A DNA stretch of 64,000 nucleotides from Phanerochaete sordida (GCA_019973155.2 BPQB01000016.1:248001-312000), one strand, 5' to 3'. Counted from the stretch's first letter, positions 1 to 10,294 are shown. Program-made: numbers and translations. The notes: generated from the letters alone by a model not told the origin.

Positions 1-246
1 CCTGGCGACATCGAAGACATACTCCCGCTGGTTATGAACAGTGCTTTGCTGAAGCTGCGGCATGAAGACCTCGAAGACGCATGGAAAACCGCTCTCCGTG
101 AGGATCGCGAGCTGACAGACTGGGATCGGAAAGTCGAAGATCAGCTCATGGACTTACCCTCTATACACGGTCCTCCCCTCATGAGAAGCTCTACTGGCGG
201 ATCGTCCAAGACCGGTATGAAAGCGGGAAGTAGGGGGCGTGCGTAG
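1..246 (+). CDS. 3' end of an unidentified gene (partial)
   Basis: The frame is open from the first base to a TAG-type stop at 244-246, giving 81 visible residues, so this is probably the last exon of a gene that starts outside the window. The first two thirds are highly charged and likely helical, with many Glu, Asp, Lys and Arg residues. The tail is Ser/Gly/Arg rich and basic. I recognise no domain. The next gene starts about 280 bases downstream on the same strand. Confidence 0.5.
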   Translation, partial: PGDIEDILPLVMNSALLKLRHEDLEDAWKTALREDRELTDWDRKVEDQLMDLPSIHGPPLMRSSTGGSSKTGMKAGSRGRA

Positions 247-523
247 GTTTCGTAATATTGAGCGCGACTGAGCTCTCGCATCGATTCGGACATGTCTTGT
301 TTGTGTCTTGTAGTCGCTACTGTCCTTGGATACACTAGTGTCTCTGCTATTTCGTGCCATTACCCTTGCTGTAAGGCCTAGCTGCAACGTCTGAACCCAT
401 CTGTGAATTTGTCGCCGCCCGGGTTCGAAAAGAAGACGGCCACGGGACGCCATCACGTGACAGATCCAGGGCTACGCGCGGTGCGATTGGCGGTCGCCGG
501 TTGAGGTTTACGTTTAGCATCTG

Positions 524-3013
524 ATGTCTCGAATTCCCAAGCCCCGGCTTAATCACTCACCACCACTTGCGCTGGCGTCCTCGACGTCGAGAGCGATGAT
601 AACGACGCGTAAGCGCAAGGCCGCGTCCGACGACGACGGCGACGAAGAGAGCAACCCGCCCCGCAAGCTAGCCGCGATCTCGGAGGAAGCACGACCGAAC
701 AAACCCTTGCGAGCCTCAACGAAGAACGCCCCGAACGCTGCTGCAGGCAGGGCAGGCCTCGCACGCAAACCATCTACCTCGACCATACCACGGAATACCG
801 CGACAACAAGCCAGACCGCCGCCGCCGCACGAAGAACCGTCCCGACACGCGCAACCAGTCTACCCCCGAAGAGTGCTGCACCGAAAGAGCCTGTGCGACC
901 CACTGTACGACCTGCTACACGACCGACTGCCGCTGCGAAACCCATCGTCCGTCCTACAACGCGGGCCCAGACGTCCCGTGTCGTTTCTGGACCTGCACGA
1001 GCAAGAGCAGCCGAGGAGGAGCGATTCCAGGCCCTGCAGGAGCAGGTCACGTCCATTGCAGCCGACATGGAGGCCGAGCGCGCGAAGCGTGAGGAATTGG
1101 AGGCTAACCATCATGCATTGCTTTCAGAGTCGAAGACGCAGGAGCTCAACCAGCGCCGGGAGCTCGACACCGCCCTCGACGAACTCGAGTCCTTGAAGCG
1201 CAAACACGCGAACGAGCAGTTGGACTGGGAGACGGAGGTCAAGAGGAAGGAGAGGAAGATAAGGGAGCTTGAGGAGGATGTGCGGTTGCGGGACGAGGAT
1301 CTGGACCGCGAGCGGGGAACGGTGAAGGCCTTGCGCACCACCGTGTCGCAGCAAGCGACGGCGCAGCTGACCTTGAACGCGCAAGTCACCGCTCTGCAGG
1401 CTCAAGTGACAGCTGTTCAGATTGCACTCGACAACTCCTCGAACTCGGCTGCTGAGCTCGCACTGAAGCTCGAAGCTGCAGAGAAGAGGATTGTTGAGCA
1501 GGCGCAGGAAATTCGTGATGCAGAGACTCATAGACGCAAGCTGCACAATATGGTGCAAGAGCTCAAGGTACGTTCACTACGCGGGGGAAAATCACGTTTC
1601 TCAATGTCGAACAGGGCAACATTCGCGTCTTCTGTCGAGTACGACCGCTCTTACCTTCAGATATCCCCTCGTACGCCATGATGCGACCAGGCGGCTCCAA
1701 GTCACCAAGCCCATCACCCGAAGACGAAGAGCTCGTCAAGGATAAGCTGCGGGCGGAGATTACATACCCCGACAAGATGGATCACAAGGAGATCGTTTTG
1801 CGATCCTCGAGCGAGAGCGCCACAGGTCAGGAGCGCAAGGACGAGTGGCAGTTTTCATTCGACCGCGTGGGTACATAGCCTGAATACGCATGTGCAAGCC
1901 TAACGTTGGTTCGCTAGGTCTTCGAGCCACACTCTACCCAAGCAGAAGTCTTCGAGGAGATCTCGCTGCTCGCGCAAAGTTGCGCGGATGGGTACAATGT
2001 CTGCATCTTCGCGTACGGCCAGACTGGCTCTGGCAAGTCATTCACCATGGAGGGTGGATCTGTACGTCTGTCCCCAAGCACGACAATGTCTTGCCGGCTG
2101 ACTTTACTAGACTGAAACCACGGTTGGTATGATCCCTCGTGCTGTCGAGCAAGTCTTCCGTGTAACCGAAGAGCTGCGAAGTAAGGGGTGGGTCTATCGT
2201 ATGGAGGGCCAGTTCCTCGAGATCGTAAGTTTTTCTCCTGGTCGTATCCTCTCCCAATGCTAACATCATTCTTCAGTACAACGAGACCATCAATGACCTT
2301 CTCGGCAAGGGAGAATTCGACAAGAAGAAGCACGAGATCCACCATGACAAGTCCGGGCGAACGTCTGTCGACGACGTCAACGTCATCCCGCTCACCTCGC
2401 CGAACCAAGTGCGCTCACTCCTCTCGATCGCGCAGTCCCGTCGGACGGTCGCGAGCACGCTCATGAACGAACGGTCGTCGCGCTCGCACTCAGTCTTCAC
2501 GCTGCGCATCTTCGGCGAGAACGCCGCGACAGGCGAGACGTGCGAGGGCTGCCTGAACCTCGTCGATCTCGCGGGCAGCGAGCGCCTCGACAAGAGCGGC
2601 GCGGGCAATGACAAGGACCGCCTCAAGGAGACGCAGAGCATCAACAAGAGCCTCAGCGCGCTAGGCGACGTCGTCGCGGCCCTCGGCGAGAAGGGCGACG
2701 GCAAGGGCGACAAGCACATCCCGTACCGGAACTCGAAGGTGTGTTTCGTTTTGCGAGGCTATATGCGCGCGCGAACGCTGACTCGTGTCACAGCTGACAT
2801 ACCTGCTACAAAACTCACTGAGCGGGAACTCGAAGACGCTGATGGTGCTGAACCTGTCACCGTTGGCCAACCACCTCAATGAGTCGTTGTGCTCCCTCCG
2901 ATTTGCTACGAAGGTCAGTCTCAATGCGTCAACTTATGTATATGACGCTGACAGAGACACAGGTCAACAACACGACCCTGGGCACAGCCAGGAAGCAAAT
3001 CAAGAGCGCATAA
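524..3013 (+). CDS. KAR3: Kinesin-14 (C-terminal motor, Kar3/KlpA type)
   Basis: Minus-end-directed microtubule motor used in spindle assembly and nuclear movement. Exons 524-1567, 1615-1866, 1918-2061, 2111-2224, 2277-2738, 2794-2913 and 2963-3013 give about 728 residues in frame. Residues 1-165 are a basic Ser/Thr/Ala/Pro-rich tail, the usual site of a second microtubule contact. Residues 170-345 are a long coiled coil. The motor follows at the C-terminus, starting with the neck motif [11 protein letters not shown] that marks kinesin-14. The P-loop GQTGSGKS, switch [10 protein letters not shown] and switch II DLAGSE are all intact. The position of the motor after the coil is what separates this family from plus-end kinesins. 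The start at 524 is the first ATG of the frame; an in-frame ATG lies 72 bases further on. Confidence 0.96.
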
Positions 3014-3406
3014 TTACTTCACATGCTCGACACGCGATACACTTCCCTGCCCCTTTCCCCCTGCATTATGTATGTGGACTTCTGATGTACTTTCTCCGCT
3101 CTTGTTTCTATATTATCGTTCTTCTCATCCTGGCCGACCTGGAGTGGTCTATCCATCAAGCATGGGAGCAGGAGGATTCGCTGCCGCCTGAAGTGCTGAT
3201 GCACTCTGCACGGCGCTCCCTCTCCTTGGCCACCTACTCGCTCCAGGCTCGCCGCCCTGGTGCTCCAAGCACTGTTTTGCTTGTCGAACTCTAGCAAGCC
3301 TGTACAAATACAGTCCAAGATAGTCTGCAGTAAGACACGAGGCGGATACTAGCAAGAACAGCAAGGACGTCTTTACAATCGACAAGTTCAGTCTGAGGGA
3401 ACAAAA

Positions 3407-6073
3407 TCAAGAGATTCTAGAGAGGCTATCCAAAATCATTCTCGACTGCAGAATGTTGAGGCCCAAGTCTACCCGCAGAAGCTGCAGCTTTTGCTCCTGT
3501 GAGAGGCCTGCGAGCCCTTTCAAGCACGCTTCATCACGTATACCTGCCTGCAGGAACACGGGCAGTAGACCATCCAATGGCTGGAGGAGCGAGTGCAGGA
3601 AGTCTCGCACGGCGCGCTCGCCTGCGTCGCCGGCCTGTTCGCGCTGCATTACTGGCGCGTCGCTCGACACAGAGGACTGTGGGCGAGGCGCGGCTGGTAC
3701 AACGCCTCCTGCGTCTGGATGTAACGGAGGCACGGCACGGCCTTCCATGCGTGGTTGAGGGGCGGCCATGACCTCAGGCCTTGTAACTGCAGACAGAGCG
3801 CGTTCCTCCGGTGAATCCTGCCGAGGCCTTTGAATGTTCTGCCCTGGCATACTCCTCTCCGCAGCGCATGAAGCCTTAGGACTGCGAATGGGAGCTTGGA
3901 TAATCTTGGGCCGCGGTGCCGAGCCCGCGGACTCTGACGCAGGCGCGGCAGGAGACGTTGGGACGTCGCGGGAAGGGATGTCTTGCGCGTCGCAAGCGCG
4001 CTTCTGCGTCTGCTTCTCTAATGGAAATCTGCCTGATGGCGGCTTGGGCTGCGAGGGCCCGGCCAGAGGCTGTGGGTTCCAACGCAGCTCGAGTTCCGAC
4101 GGGCTCTCCGACTCATCCTGCATGGATATCTGTTGCTCAGTATCGGAAATGCTATGTTCGCACCTAAGTCAAGTAGCTTACCTGCATGCCTTCCTCTTGA
4201 GCACTGTATGCGTGTCCGTATATCAACGCCCACTTGCGGCGCTTGGGCCCCTTTGTCCGACACAAAGCTGAGATTCTTGACGACCGTCGTAGGTTGCGCG
4301 CATTTAACGGCTGTGGACGCCAAGGCTGCTCGGGTCCGGGTGAGCTCTCCAGCTCATCCTGCGTGGGTGTCTATCGCTCAGTATCGAGAATGCTATGTAC
4401 AAACTTCAGTCAATTAGCCTACCTGCATGTCTTCCTCTTGAGCACTATATGCGTGTCCGTATATCGACGCCCACTTGCGGCGCTTGGGCCCCTTTGTCCG
4501 ACACAAAGCTGAGATTCTCGACGACCGTCGTAGGTTGCCTGCACTTAGAGGCTGTGGACGCCAAGGTTGCTTGGGTTCCGGCGAGCTCTCCAGCTCGTCC
4601 TGCGTTACCTTGCTTGTCAAGGTCTCTCCGGACCACGGCAATTAATTTCAAATTCAGCCGAGCTTGCCGAAATTCCGTCACGTAACGCATAACGATGCAT
4701 AACGTCACAACGCCTCGCTGGCTGCAGCAACATGAGGATGCACAGGTAAGCCCAGTAAAATCCTCGGCAAAATGTCAGAAATAAGGCCAGACCTGCTCCA
4801 TTTTTTTTGATGCTATGCAACTAGTAAGATGCACAAGGTGACGTCGCTGCTATCACGGAGTGAGTAAGAAGACACTGGCACACTGCGTGACCAATCACGA
4901 AGTAACGCGCGCGTAGAGGCCGTGGAGGCTCGTGGAGGTTACGTGCTGGGATGGTAAGCCCGCACAAGCTCCTGCCTTATTTGGACGTCACGTGACAAAC
5001 GCGGCCCGGAGGGCCGCGAGAACATATACTTAGATAACCCGAAAGCCCTAATCCCTAAGCCCTAAAACCCTAAAACTAATCCCTAAAACTAAAGCCCTAA
5101 AGCCCTAAAACCCTAAAGCCCTAAACCCGGACCTAAAGCGGCGCGCTGACGCGCGCCGCGGTGAGAACCAAAAAATAAAAAGCTGCCTGGGATCGAAACC
5201 CCGCGCCGCTGACAGCGCTCACGCTTAGCCGATAGTCTACGGCGTCGCATAAAACGAAACGCCCACGGTCGACTATATCCCATGCCGGCGCTTACGCGCG
5301 TGGAAAGCTCTCGACGCGCCTTCACGTGATGTCCATATAAGGCAGGAGCTTGTTTGGGCTTACCTACCTACGTGCTGTGTAGGCGGCCTGCCCAAGGCCT
5401 CAAACATGGACCAAGCCTAGGCCTATGGGAAATGTGAATTTTATCATACCTGTTGCATCAAGGTCGCACGAGGCTCCATCTCCCTCCAGACAAGCAAGGT
5501 GGCTGCCGCCGAAGGGGGCGCTTCACGAGTAAGTACCTGCTGCTCAATATCGGGAATGCTATGTTCAAACTTCAAAAAAACAGCCCACCTGCATTCATTC
5601 CTTCTGAGCGCTAGCACCATATGGATATCCGCGCATCGACGACCGTAGTAGCATGCGCGCTCTGGATGCTTTGCTGTGCAGGTACAATCTCAAAAGAGCT
5701 TGGATTGGCCATGCTCCTTCGTAGCAGCAGGAAAAAATGCTGCACGCACGCCTGAAGGACGCCTTGTGAAGGACGTGTGTGTTGAGATACAATTGAATAA
5801 GCGGTGGTACAGGACGTACAGCGTCTGCGACCTTCTTCAGCTGCTCACTGTCCTGCTCAACGTATGGCTTGCTTTCGTCAAGGTAGTCCTGGTCTAGACC
5901 TGTCAACACCTGAAATCAGAATTCATCTCACGCTCGCCGCTGAAGCTCACCTGGAACTCGAGCTTCTCTGCAGGAGACATTGCGGGTATCGACTCAGCAC
6001 TCCGCACGGCTTGCCAGTCCATGCGTGCGAGTATCTTGCCGATAACTGACGAATCATCGTCTACCTGGCTCAT
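3407..6073 (-). CDS. Unidentified nuclear-type protein with tandemly repeated exon and C-terminal SAM-like domain
   Basis: Predicted exons (minus strand) are 6073-5951, 5909-5820, 5536-5450, 4599-4423, 4358-4182 and 4117-3407. All keep phase 0 and total about 454 residues. Exons 4 and 5 are both 177 bases and encode near-identical 59-residue blocks, each with a basic cluster KGPKRRKW that looks like a nuclear localisation signal. The last exon starts with a related sequence, runs through a Pro/Ser/Ala-rich linker, and ends in about 65 residues of helical sequence (FLHSLLQPLDGLLPVFLQAG onward) resembling a SAM domain. The same C-terminal domain occurs in the gene at 7625-8553. The intron 5449-4600 carries a MITE. 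The start at 6073 is the ATG before SQVDDDSS; 6106 is an alternative. The 5' part (exons 1-3) could be a separate gene. It is transcribed divergently from the F-box gene, about 110 bases away. Function unknown. Confidence 0.6.
4117..4599 (-). repeat. Two tandem exon-intron units, period exactly 241 bases
   Basis: Unit 1 runs 4599-4359 and unit 2 runs 4358-4118. Each is a 177-base exon followed by a 64-base intron, and the next exon starts at 4117 with a related sequence. The duplication breakpoints therefore fall at the exon start. Both copies keep the reading frame, the donor and acceptor sites and the basic KGPKRRKW motif. Differences are mostly single bases. Confidence 0.9.
5038..5127. repeat. 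Telomere-like CCCTAA(A/G) tract inside the MITE
   Basis: About 90 bases of degenerate repeats of CCCTAA, CCCTAAA and AAGCCCTAA, resembling the TTAGGG telomere repeat of most filamentous fungi read on the C-rich strand. It lies between the left TIR and the tRNA-like segment. It is interstitial and imperfect, so not an active chromosome end. Confidence 0.8.
5169..5262 (-). other. tRNA-like (possible Pol III / SINE-like) segment inside the MITE
   Basis: On the minus strand, TAGACTATCGG (complement of 5229-5239) resembles an A box. GTTTCGATCCC (near 5189-5199) resembles a B box with the TTCGA core. A T-rich run (complement of 5169-5181) stands where a Pol III terminator would be. I could not fold a complete tRNA with matching acceptor and anticodon arms, so this is a tRNA-derived or tRNA-like sequence, not a tRNA gene. 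Confidence 0.35.
5588..5650 (-). pseudogene. Relic copy of the repeated exon (skipped pseudo-exon)
   Basis: The end of the repeated exon and its following intron recur here in diverged form. The residues GASAQKE then a stop then MQ and a GT donor match GHAYSAQEEDMQ at the same position in the live copies. The TGA at 5597-5595 breaks the frame, and the other two frames also stop nearby, so exon 2 most likely splices past it to 5536. Confidence 0.5.
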
Positions 6074-6182
6074 GGTGCAGGAGAAGGCAGGTGGCTGGGG
6101 TCTCATTCGCGAGCGCCCTCTGAGAAGTTCGTGGCGCTTGCGAGCCTAGGACAACCTTGAACCTGTGCAGTACTTTCACGAC

Positions 6183-7276
6183 ATGGACCGCTGTCCTCTC
6201 GAGCTGTGGGAGACGATCGTGTTTCAGGCCTGCACGGATGGAGGATATACAGCGTGCTCACTGTCTCTTGCCTCCCGGATGATGTATGATATCGTGGCGC
6301 CTGCACGCTACAATTCGGTGTCGCTCGTCGAGGAACAGCAACTTCGCGCCTTCGCTACCCGGATTGCTGCGCGGGATACTGTCTTTGTCGTGCGACACCT
6401 ATTCATGTCAACCAAGGTACGTCTCATTTATTTACCGACGTGCAGCTAGCGACTAAACTCTTTCAGGCGGCAGAGGCGAAGGTGATGCAGGAGAAAGCGC
6501 GGATTGAAGTCATCATGCGCACTATCCTGATATCCTGTGCTTCTCACCTACGCAGTCTGGTCATTGAACGACATTATGACTTCGACCTGACCTCAGGCCT
6601 GCCTGTCCTTCCTCTCCTCCGCGATATCACAATCGGGACCGTAAACTGGTACACTGCGGCGGATGCACATACACGCTTTCCATCGTTGCGCAGGCTGCAT
6701 CTGCTGTCCTTACCCCGCATCTCCCACAGCTTTTGGCTTGCCATCACGAAATTCGCCCCACACATCACCCATCTCAGGCTCTCCCGCATCACCCAGGACA
6801 CAGATATCTCCCGCTTTCTCCGCATAATCCTGGACATCCCTCGCGCGCTCTGCCAATGCCCAGGGCCAATCTGCTTCTCGGGCGCATGCCACGAATTCTC
6901 TGCCGAGACCGCGCACGCGAGCGAGGCCATCACCATCGCGTCGCGCCTCCCCAACCTCGAGTTCATCTACGTGCAGCCCGGCGTGTGCGCCCCGAGACCC
7001 CGCCGGACCGGCTACTTCGAGAACAGCCAGATGGTAGAGGGCCTCGAGGCCATCGCCTCCTCGTCGGCGCGCGGAGAAGGTGTGGGGAGGCTCGTCCTCC
7101 TACCTCCACGAGCGAGCTATACGTTCGAAGACGTACGGAAGGATTGGCTGGAGACCGTGGAGGGCAAGGACGGTGCCTGGCCGCGAGCACGTCCCGGTGC
7201 CTGGTCGGCTTCCGCGCGTGCAGGCTGGCCCGAAGGGCACCATGCCTATCGTCCAGGGCATCATCCCCCTGTTTGA
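6183..7276 (+). CDS. F-box protein
   Basis: Exons 6183-6416 and 6467-7276 give about 347 residues. The N-terminus (MDRCPLELWETIVFQACTDG) is the F-box found in large mushroom families; it binds Skp1 in SCF ubiquitin ligases and the rest selects the substrate. The body has leucine-rich spacing but no clear repeats. An intron interrupts after the STK residues. Near 7178 the protein-like reading seems to move to the next frame, which continues as GPKGTMPIVQGIIPLFERC and stops at 7286; a one-base shift or an unrecognised splice may be present. It lies between the two genes that share a SAM-like domain and is divergent from the first. Confidence 0.75.
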
Positions 7277-7286
7277 GCGTTGCTAA

Positions 7287-7624
7287 AGCTAGCATAGACA
7301 CGATGGCGGAAGTAGCAGTGAGTGGTAACGTTTTTCTGTGTCTTCACCAGGCTCATATGCGGAAAACGCTCCCCCTTCGCTTCAGGCACGATATGCGGCG
7401 ACACAGCATTTAGGACGCTCGAACGAAGGTGGCCGGGGTCCTTCATAAAGAAGCATATCGGCATGACTGGAGTGGTACACATACATCGCGCACAACGATA
7501 TTAAATTATGGGAGATATGTCATACAACCGATCGTCAGAAAATCCAAGAAACGATGGTGGCCAGCACCTGGACCATACACAAGATCGATAGTGATACAAC
7601 AGCTTACTCGGGCGACGAGAGCGC
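7287..7624. other. Intergenic, between convergent genes
   Basis: About 340 bases between the stop of the F-box gene and the stop of the next minus-strand gene. I see no convincing coding frame, only presumed 3' untranslated sequence of both genes. Confidence 0.6.
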
Positions 7625-8553
7625 CTAGAGACGGCGCGCAGCCAGCCCATTGAGCACGACCTCGGACTGAAACATATTCAGCGGTAGTCTGTCCAAGAAA
7701 GCGCGCTGCTCCGCGTGAATCATCGCGACGAGAGCCTCGAGGCACGCGCGGTCGCGCACGCCCGCGAGCGCGAAGACCGGCGCGAGCTCCCGCATCGAGG
7801 GACGGAGCGCCGCGAGGAAGCGGCGCACGGAGACGCTGACGGTCGTGCGGACTGCGGGCGTGGATGCGCTCCTGAGTGGAGACGCTTCGCACTCGACCGA
7901 GGGCGCGGGCGAGGGGGGTCGTGCGGTCGGCTCGGCGGTGGGCTGCCTCTGGCGCTGGAGGGACGTCCTCGTTACTGTACGCTGCTGGACGACGCGTTGA
8001 GCGATGTTGGATCGCGCGGTGACCGGTGAGCTGCCGCTTACCTTTCTGTTGGTGGGCCGGGCGGGAGGCGGAGAGGCGGAGAGGTCCTCTACGGTTCTTG
8101 TCCTCATGGGAAATATCGCGAGATTTTCACGGCGGCGGTGCTGTCTTACACGTCTCCTACATTGGCTGAGCCACTCTCGAGTGAAGATGAGCAAGGGCCA
8201 TGCGTCCTCGTAGCGTTCTAAACAAGGGAAGCGAGCGATCATCTGTCCATGATAAGTGAGCGAGAAGATGTCAAAATACTTAGTAGGCTTACTGCTTGTA
8301 CGAATGCCTGTCTCCGCTTCTCGTTCTGTTCTCTCCAGCCTAGCTGTTCGTTGAAATACTTCGGAATTAGGAGGGGTAGCTCCTTCTGCACATCGAGCAC
8401 AGATCGATGTTAGCCATGTTGGTATCTTGATGGTCGAATCTTGCTCACCTTCATTTCCACACGGTATTTGTCGTCGAGGTCTGGTACCCGAGATAGACAG
8501 CGGTAGGGAGCCCAAGCGTTGTACCCAGATGGTCGTGGTATTCGGTGCGACAT
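7625..8553 (-). CDS. Unidentified basidiomycete protein with C-terminal SAM-like domain
   Basis: Exons 8553-8449, 8385-8293 and 8242-7625 give about 271 residues. Residues 1-100 form a compact, aromatic-rich domain that includes KYFNEQLGWREQNEKRR and RFPCLERYEDAWPL, a pattern I associate with hypothetical proteins of Agaricomycetes. A basic Ser/Pro/Arg-rich linker follows. The last 65 residues (VRRFLAALRPSMRELAPVF onward) align with the C-terminus of the gene at 3407-6073, including GI/V-R-D-x-A-C-L and N-x-x-Q-S. The first exon starts at the first ATG that splices in frame. Likely an old duplicate of the C-terminal module of its neighbour. Function unknown; scaffold or transcription roles are possible for SAM-like domains. 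Confidence 0.65.
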
Positions 8554-9741
8554 TGAGGACGTACTGCCACCGATGTGAAGGCAATGAAGCTAGACAACTG
8601 CTGGTGGTTGGTGAAGCGAAAGACGTTCCTCTGGAAGACACCCGTGAGGAAAACGAAGACTATGGAGCGTGAGGAGGGCGTGAAATGTGGCCGCAGAGCT
8701 CTTTTGACTCGTTCCGAGTCCCCGCCGCGTCTGTACCAAGTTCGGGGATCTGAAGGACGTGACAATTTCGAGTTAGCACGCAAAGCAAGACGAAGAATAA
8801 GACGCATTGCTCTCGTGCAACCCATGACAGGAGCGAATCCCGTTATGCGTGTCGCCGGTGTTCAGGTGTCGGGCTGCTGTGCGGAACGGCATCCCTAGCG
8901 AGCTCCAAATGCTTCCGGGTAGCTTGGGCTTATTGTCAGCGCAGCCGCTCCTAGGTCCCCGCAAATTCGGCGGCGCCACCTAGGTTGTCTCGCTTTCTGG
9001 AGCTGATGCGGGGAAGTGGTCAGCGCGCGCCGGAGGGATCCCAAGAGCATTGTCTATGGCGCGCTGCCAGCCTTAAACGTCATAGATTTGAGCTGGAGAC
9101 CTGTGCCAAGCGTGTCGCAAGGGGTCCGAAACAAATTCATCGCCCTTCACAGCAAGGTCAGTATGTGAACGCCGCATTTCGTCGGCGGGGAAGTAAGAGA
9201 ACAAGCGGGCATACTTCGTCGTGTGAGATGAACGTGAAGACAGCCGCGACTGTAACTCGGCGCGGCGTGGAGACATTGCTCTCCGCGATGCCTCCACAAT
9301 TCATGTTCCGTGCGCAAGTTCATCGCGACGCAGGAACATGAGGGTTTGGTCTAGGGTAGCGAATCTGGCTTCGTATCGGGCGGACGCGAGGAAACCATGG
9401 CGGTGTGTGAAGTGGTGGCATAGGTAGGTCCCGCGATACATTCACGTCTCACGTTCCGTGCGCAGGTTTGTCGCGTCGCAGGGGCATGAGCGTGAGGTCA
9501 AGGATGTCGGGCGGCCCCCAGCCATTCTGAGACGCTGGTCGGACTTGCCTGCGGACATCAAACTCGAGGGACGGACCCCTGATACTGAGGCTCGCGTGAC
9601 GAATGGGAGTGGGCGTACGAGGCCTCAGAATTCAGACCTAGCTTCACTTGGATAGAGCATAGCAGTACGATTATGAACACAGCATTCATTGCAAATATCT
9701 CCTGCACTGATACATATAGCGATTTAACACCAGACAGGCAC
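8554..9741. other. Intergenic stretch without a recognisable gene
   Basis: About 1.2 kb upstream of the SAM-like gene and left of the inverted repeat. The short open frames have no recognisable domain and no coding composition. It contains one imperfect direct repeat, listed separately. Confidence 0.5.
9303..9494. repeat. Imperfect direct repeat of about 43 bases, two copies
   Basis: Copies at 9303-9345 and 9449-9494 share GTTCCGTGCGCA, a TCGCG core and GCATGAG or ACATGAG ends, spaced about 148 bases apart. No coding function seen. Confidence 0.6.
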
Positions 9742-10294
9742 ACAGCGAGTGAAAGGTAACGTTTAAGGCGCGTGTTGGTTTCACTCGCGGGGCCAGGAGC
9801 CCCTAGAGCTACTTATCCCAGGGACCGCGAAAAGGTCCGCGCCAGGACAGCTCCCGAAGGAGCCGCCCTCCCCCAGGACGCACCTTTCACTCGCAGCCGT
9901 TGCTAGAAAAGGTCAGTGTAGAGAGAGAGAAAATGAGACAGGAAATCCGGCGTTGAGCCGTTGCGCGTCTCCAGCCGGCACCCGATACCGCCTGCCCGGG
10001 GGCGACATAGTCACGATGCCCGGCGAGGACGGCTCCCCCTGGAACGTTATGCGGAGTTGGAGCGTACACTCACGGCGGCATCGGGTGCACGCGCCCACCA
10101 ACGAGGGCGGCGGCGAGCTGGAGAGGAAGGGAGCGGGCGACGCTCCGACGGCTGCGCTGTTGGTGAAGTCAGCTTGCTGTCGGCGACGACGACGACGAAG
10201 GGGCACTCACAGTGGATCTTGCAAGGGAAGGCTGGGAGACGAGGAGCGGCGGTGTGCTGAGGTCCCTCCTCGCCGTCGATGGGGGTATTTATAC
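9742..10294 (-). repeat. Left arm of a 1.86-kb inverted repeat, with its own outward transcription unit
   Basis: This 553-base arm is nearly identical to the complement of 11047-11602, beginning with ACAGCGAGTGAAAGG at the outer end and ending at a TATA box at the inner end. Read from the TATA box outward there are splice-like signals: a GTGAGTGCC donor about 85 bases in, and a CTGAC branch site with TTCTAG acceptor further on. No long protein frame with an ATG is clear. The outermost 90 bases form several GC hairpins. It may be a member of a short spliced gene family or one arm of a foldback element. Confidence 0.75.
10286..10294 (-). promoter_or_regulatory. TATA box at inner edge of left arm
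   Basis: TATAAATAC on the minus strand, followed by CCCCC. Sequence identity between the two arms stops just upstream of it. Confidence 0.6.

Larger units (their letters stand above)
4949..5368. mobile_element. MITE, Mutator (MULE)-like, 420 bases, with 9-base target duplication
   Basis: The ends form terminal inverted repeats of about 47 bases (4949-4995 and 5322-5368; left end GGATGGTAAGCCC, right end complement GGTAGGTAAGCCC) with only about six mismatches. The element is bounded on both sides by the direct repeat TACGTGCTG (4940-4948 and 5369-5377). A 9-base target duplication with long TIRs is the signature of Mutator-like elements. The interior codes for nothing; it holds a telomere-like tract and a tRNA-like segment. 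It sits in the large intron of the tandem-exon gene. Confidence 0.85.

Noticed and set aside
5186..5262. A functional tRNA inside the MITE
   Set aside because: Acceptor and anticodon stems cannot be paired properly; only box-like motifs and a T-run are present.
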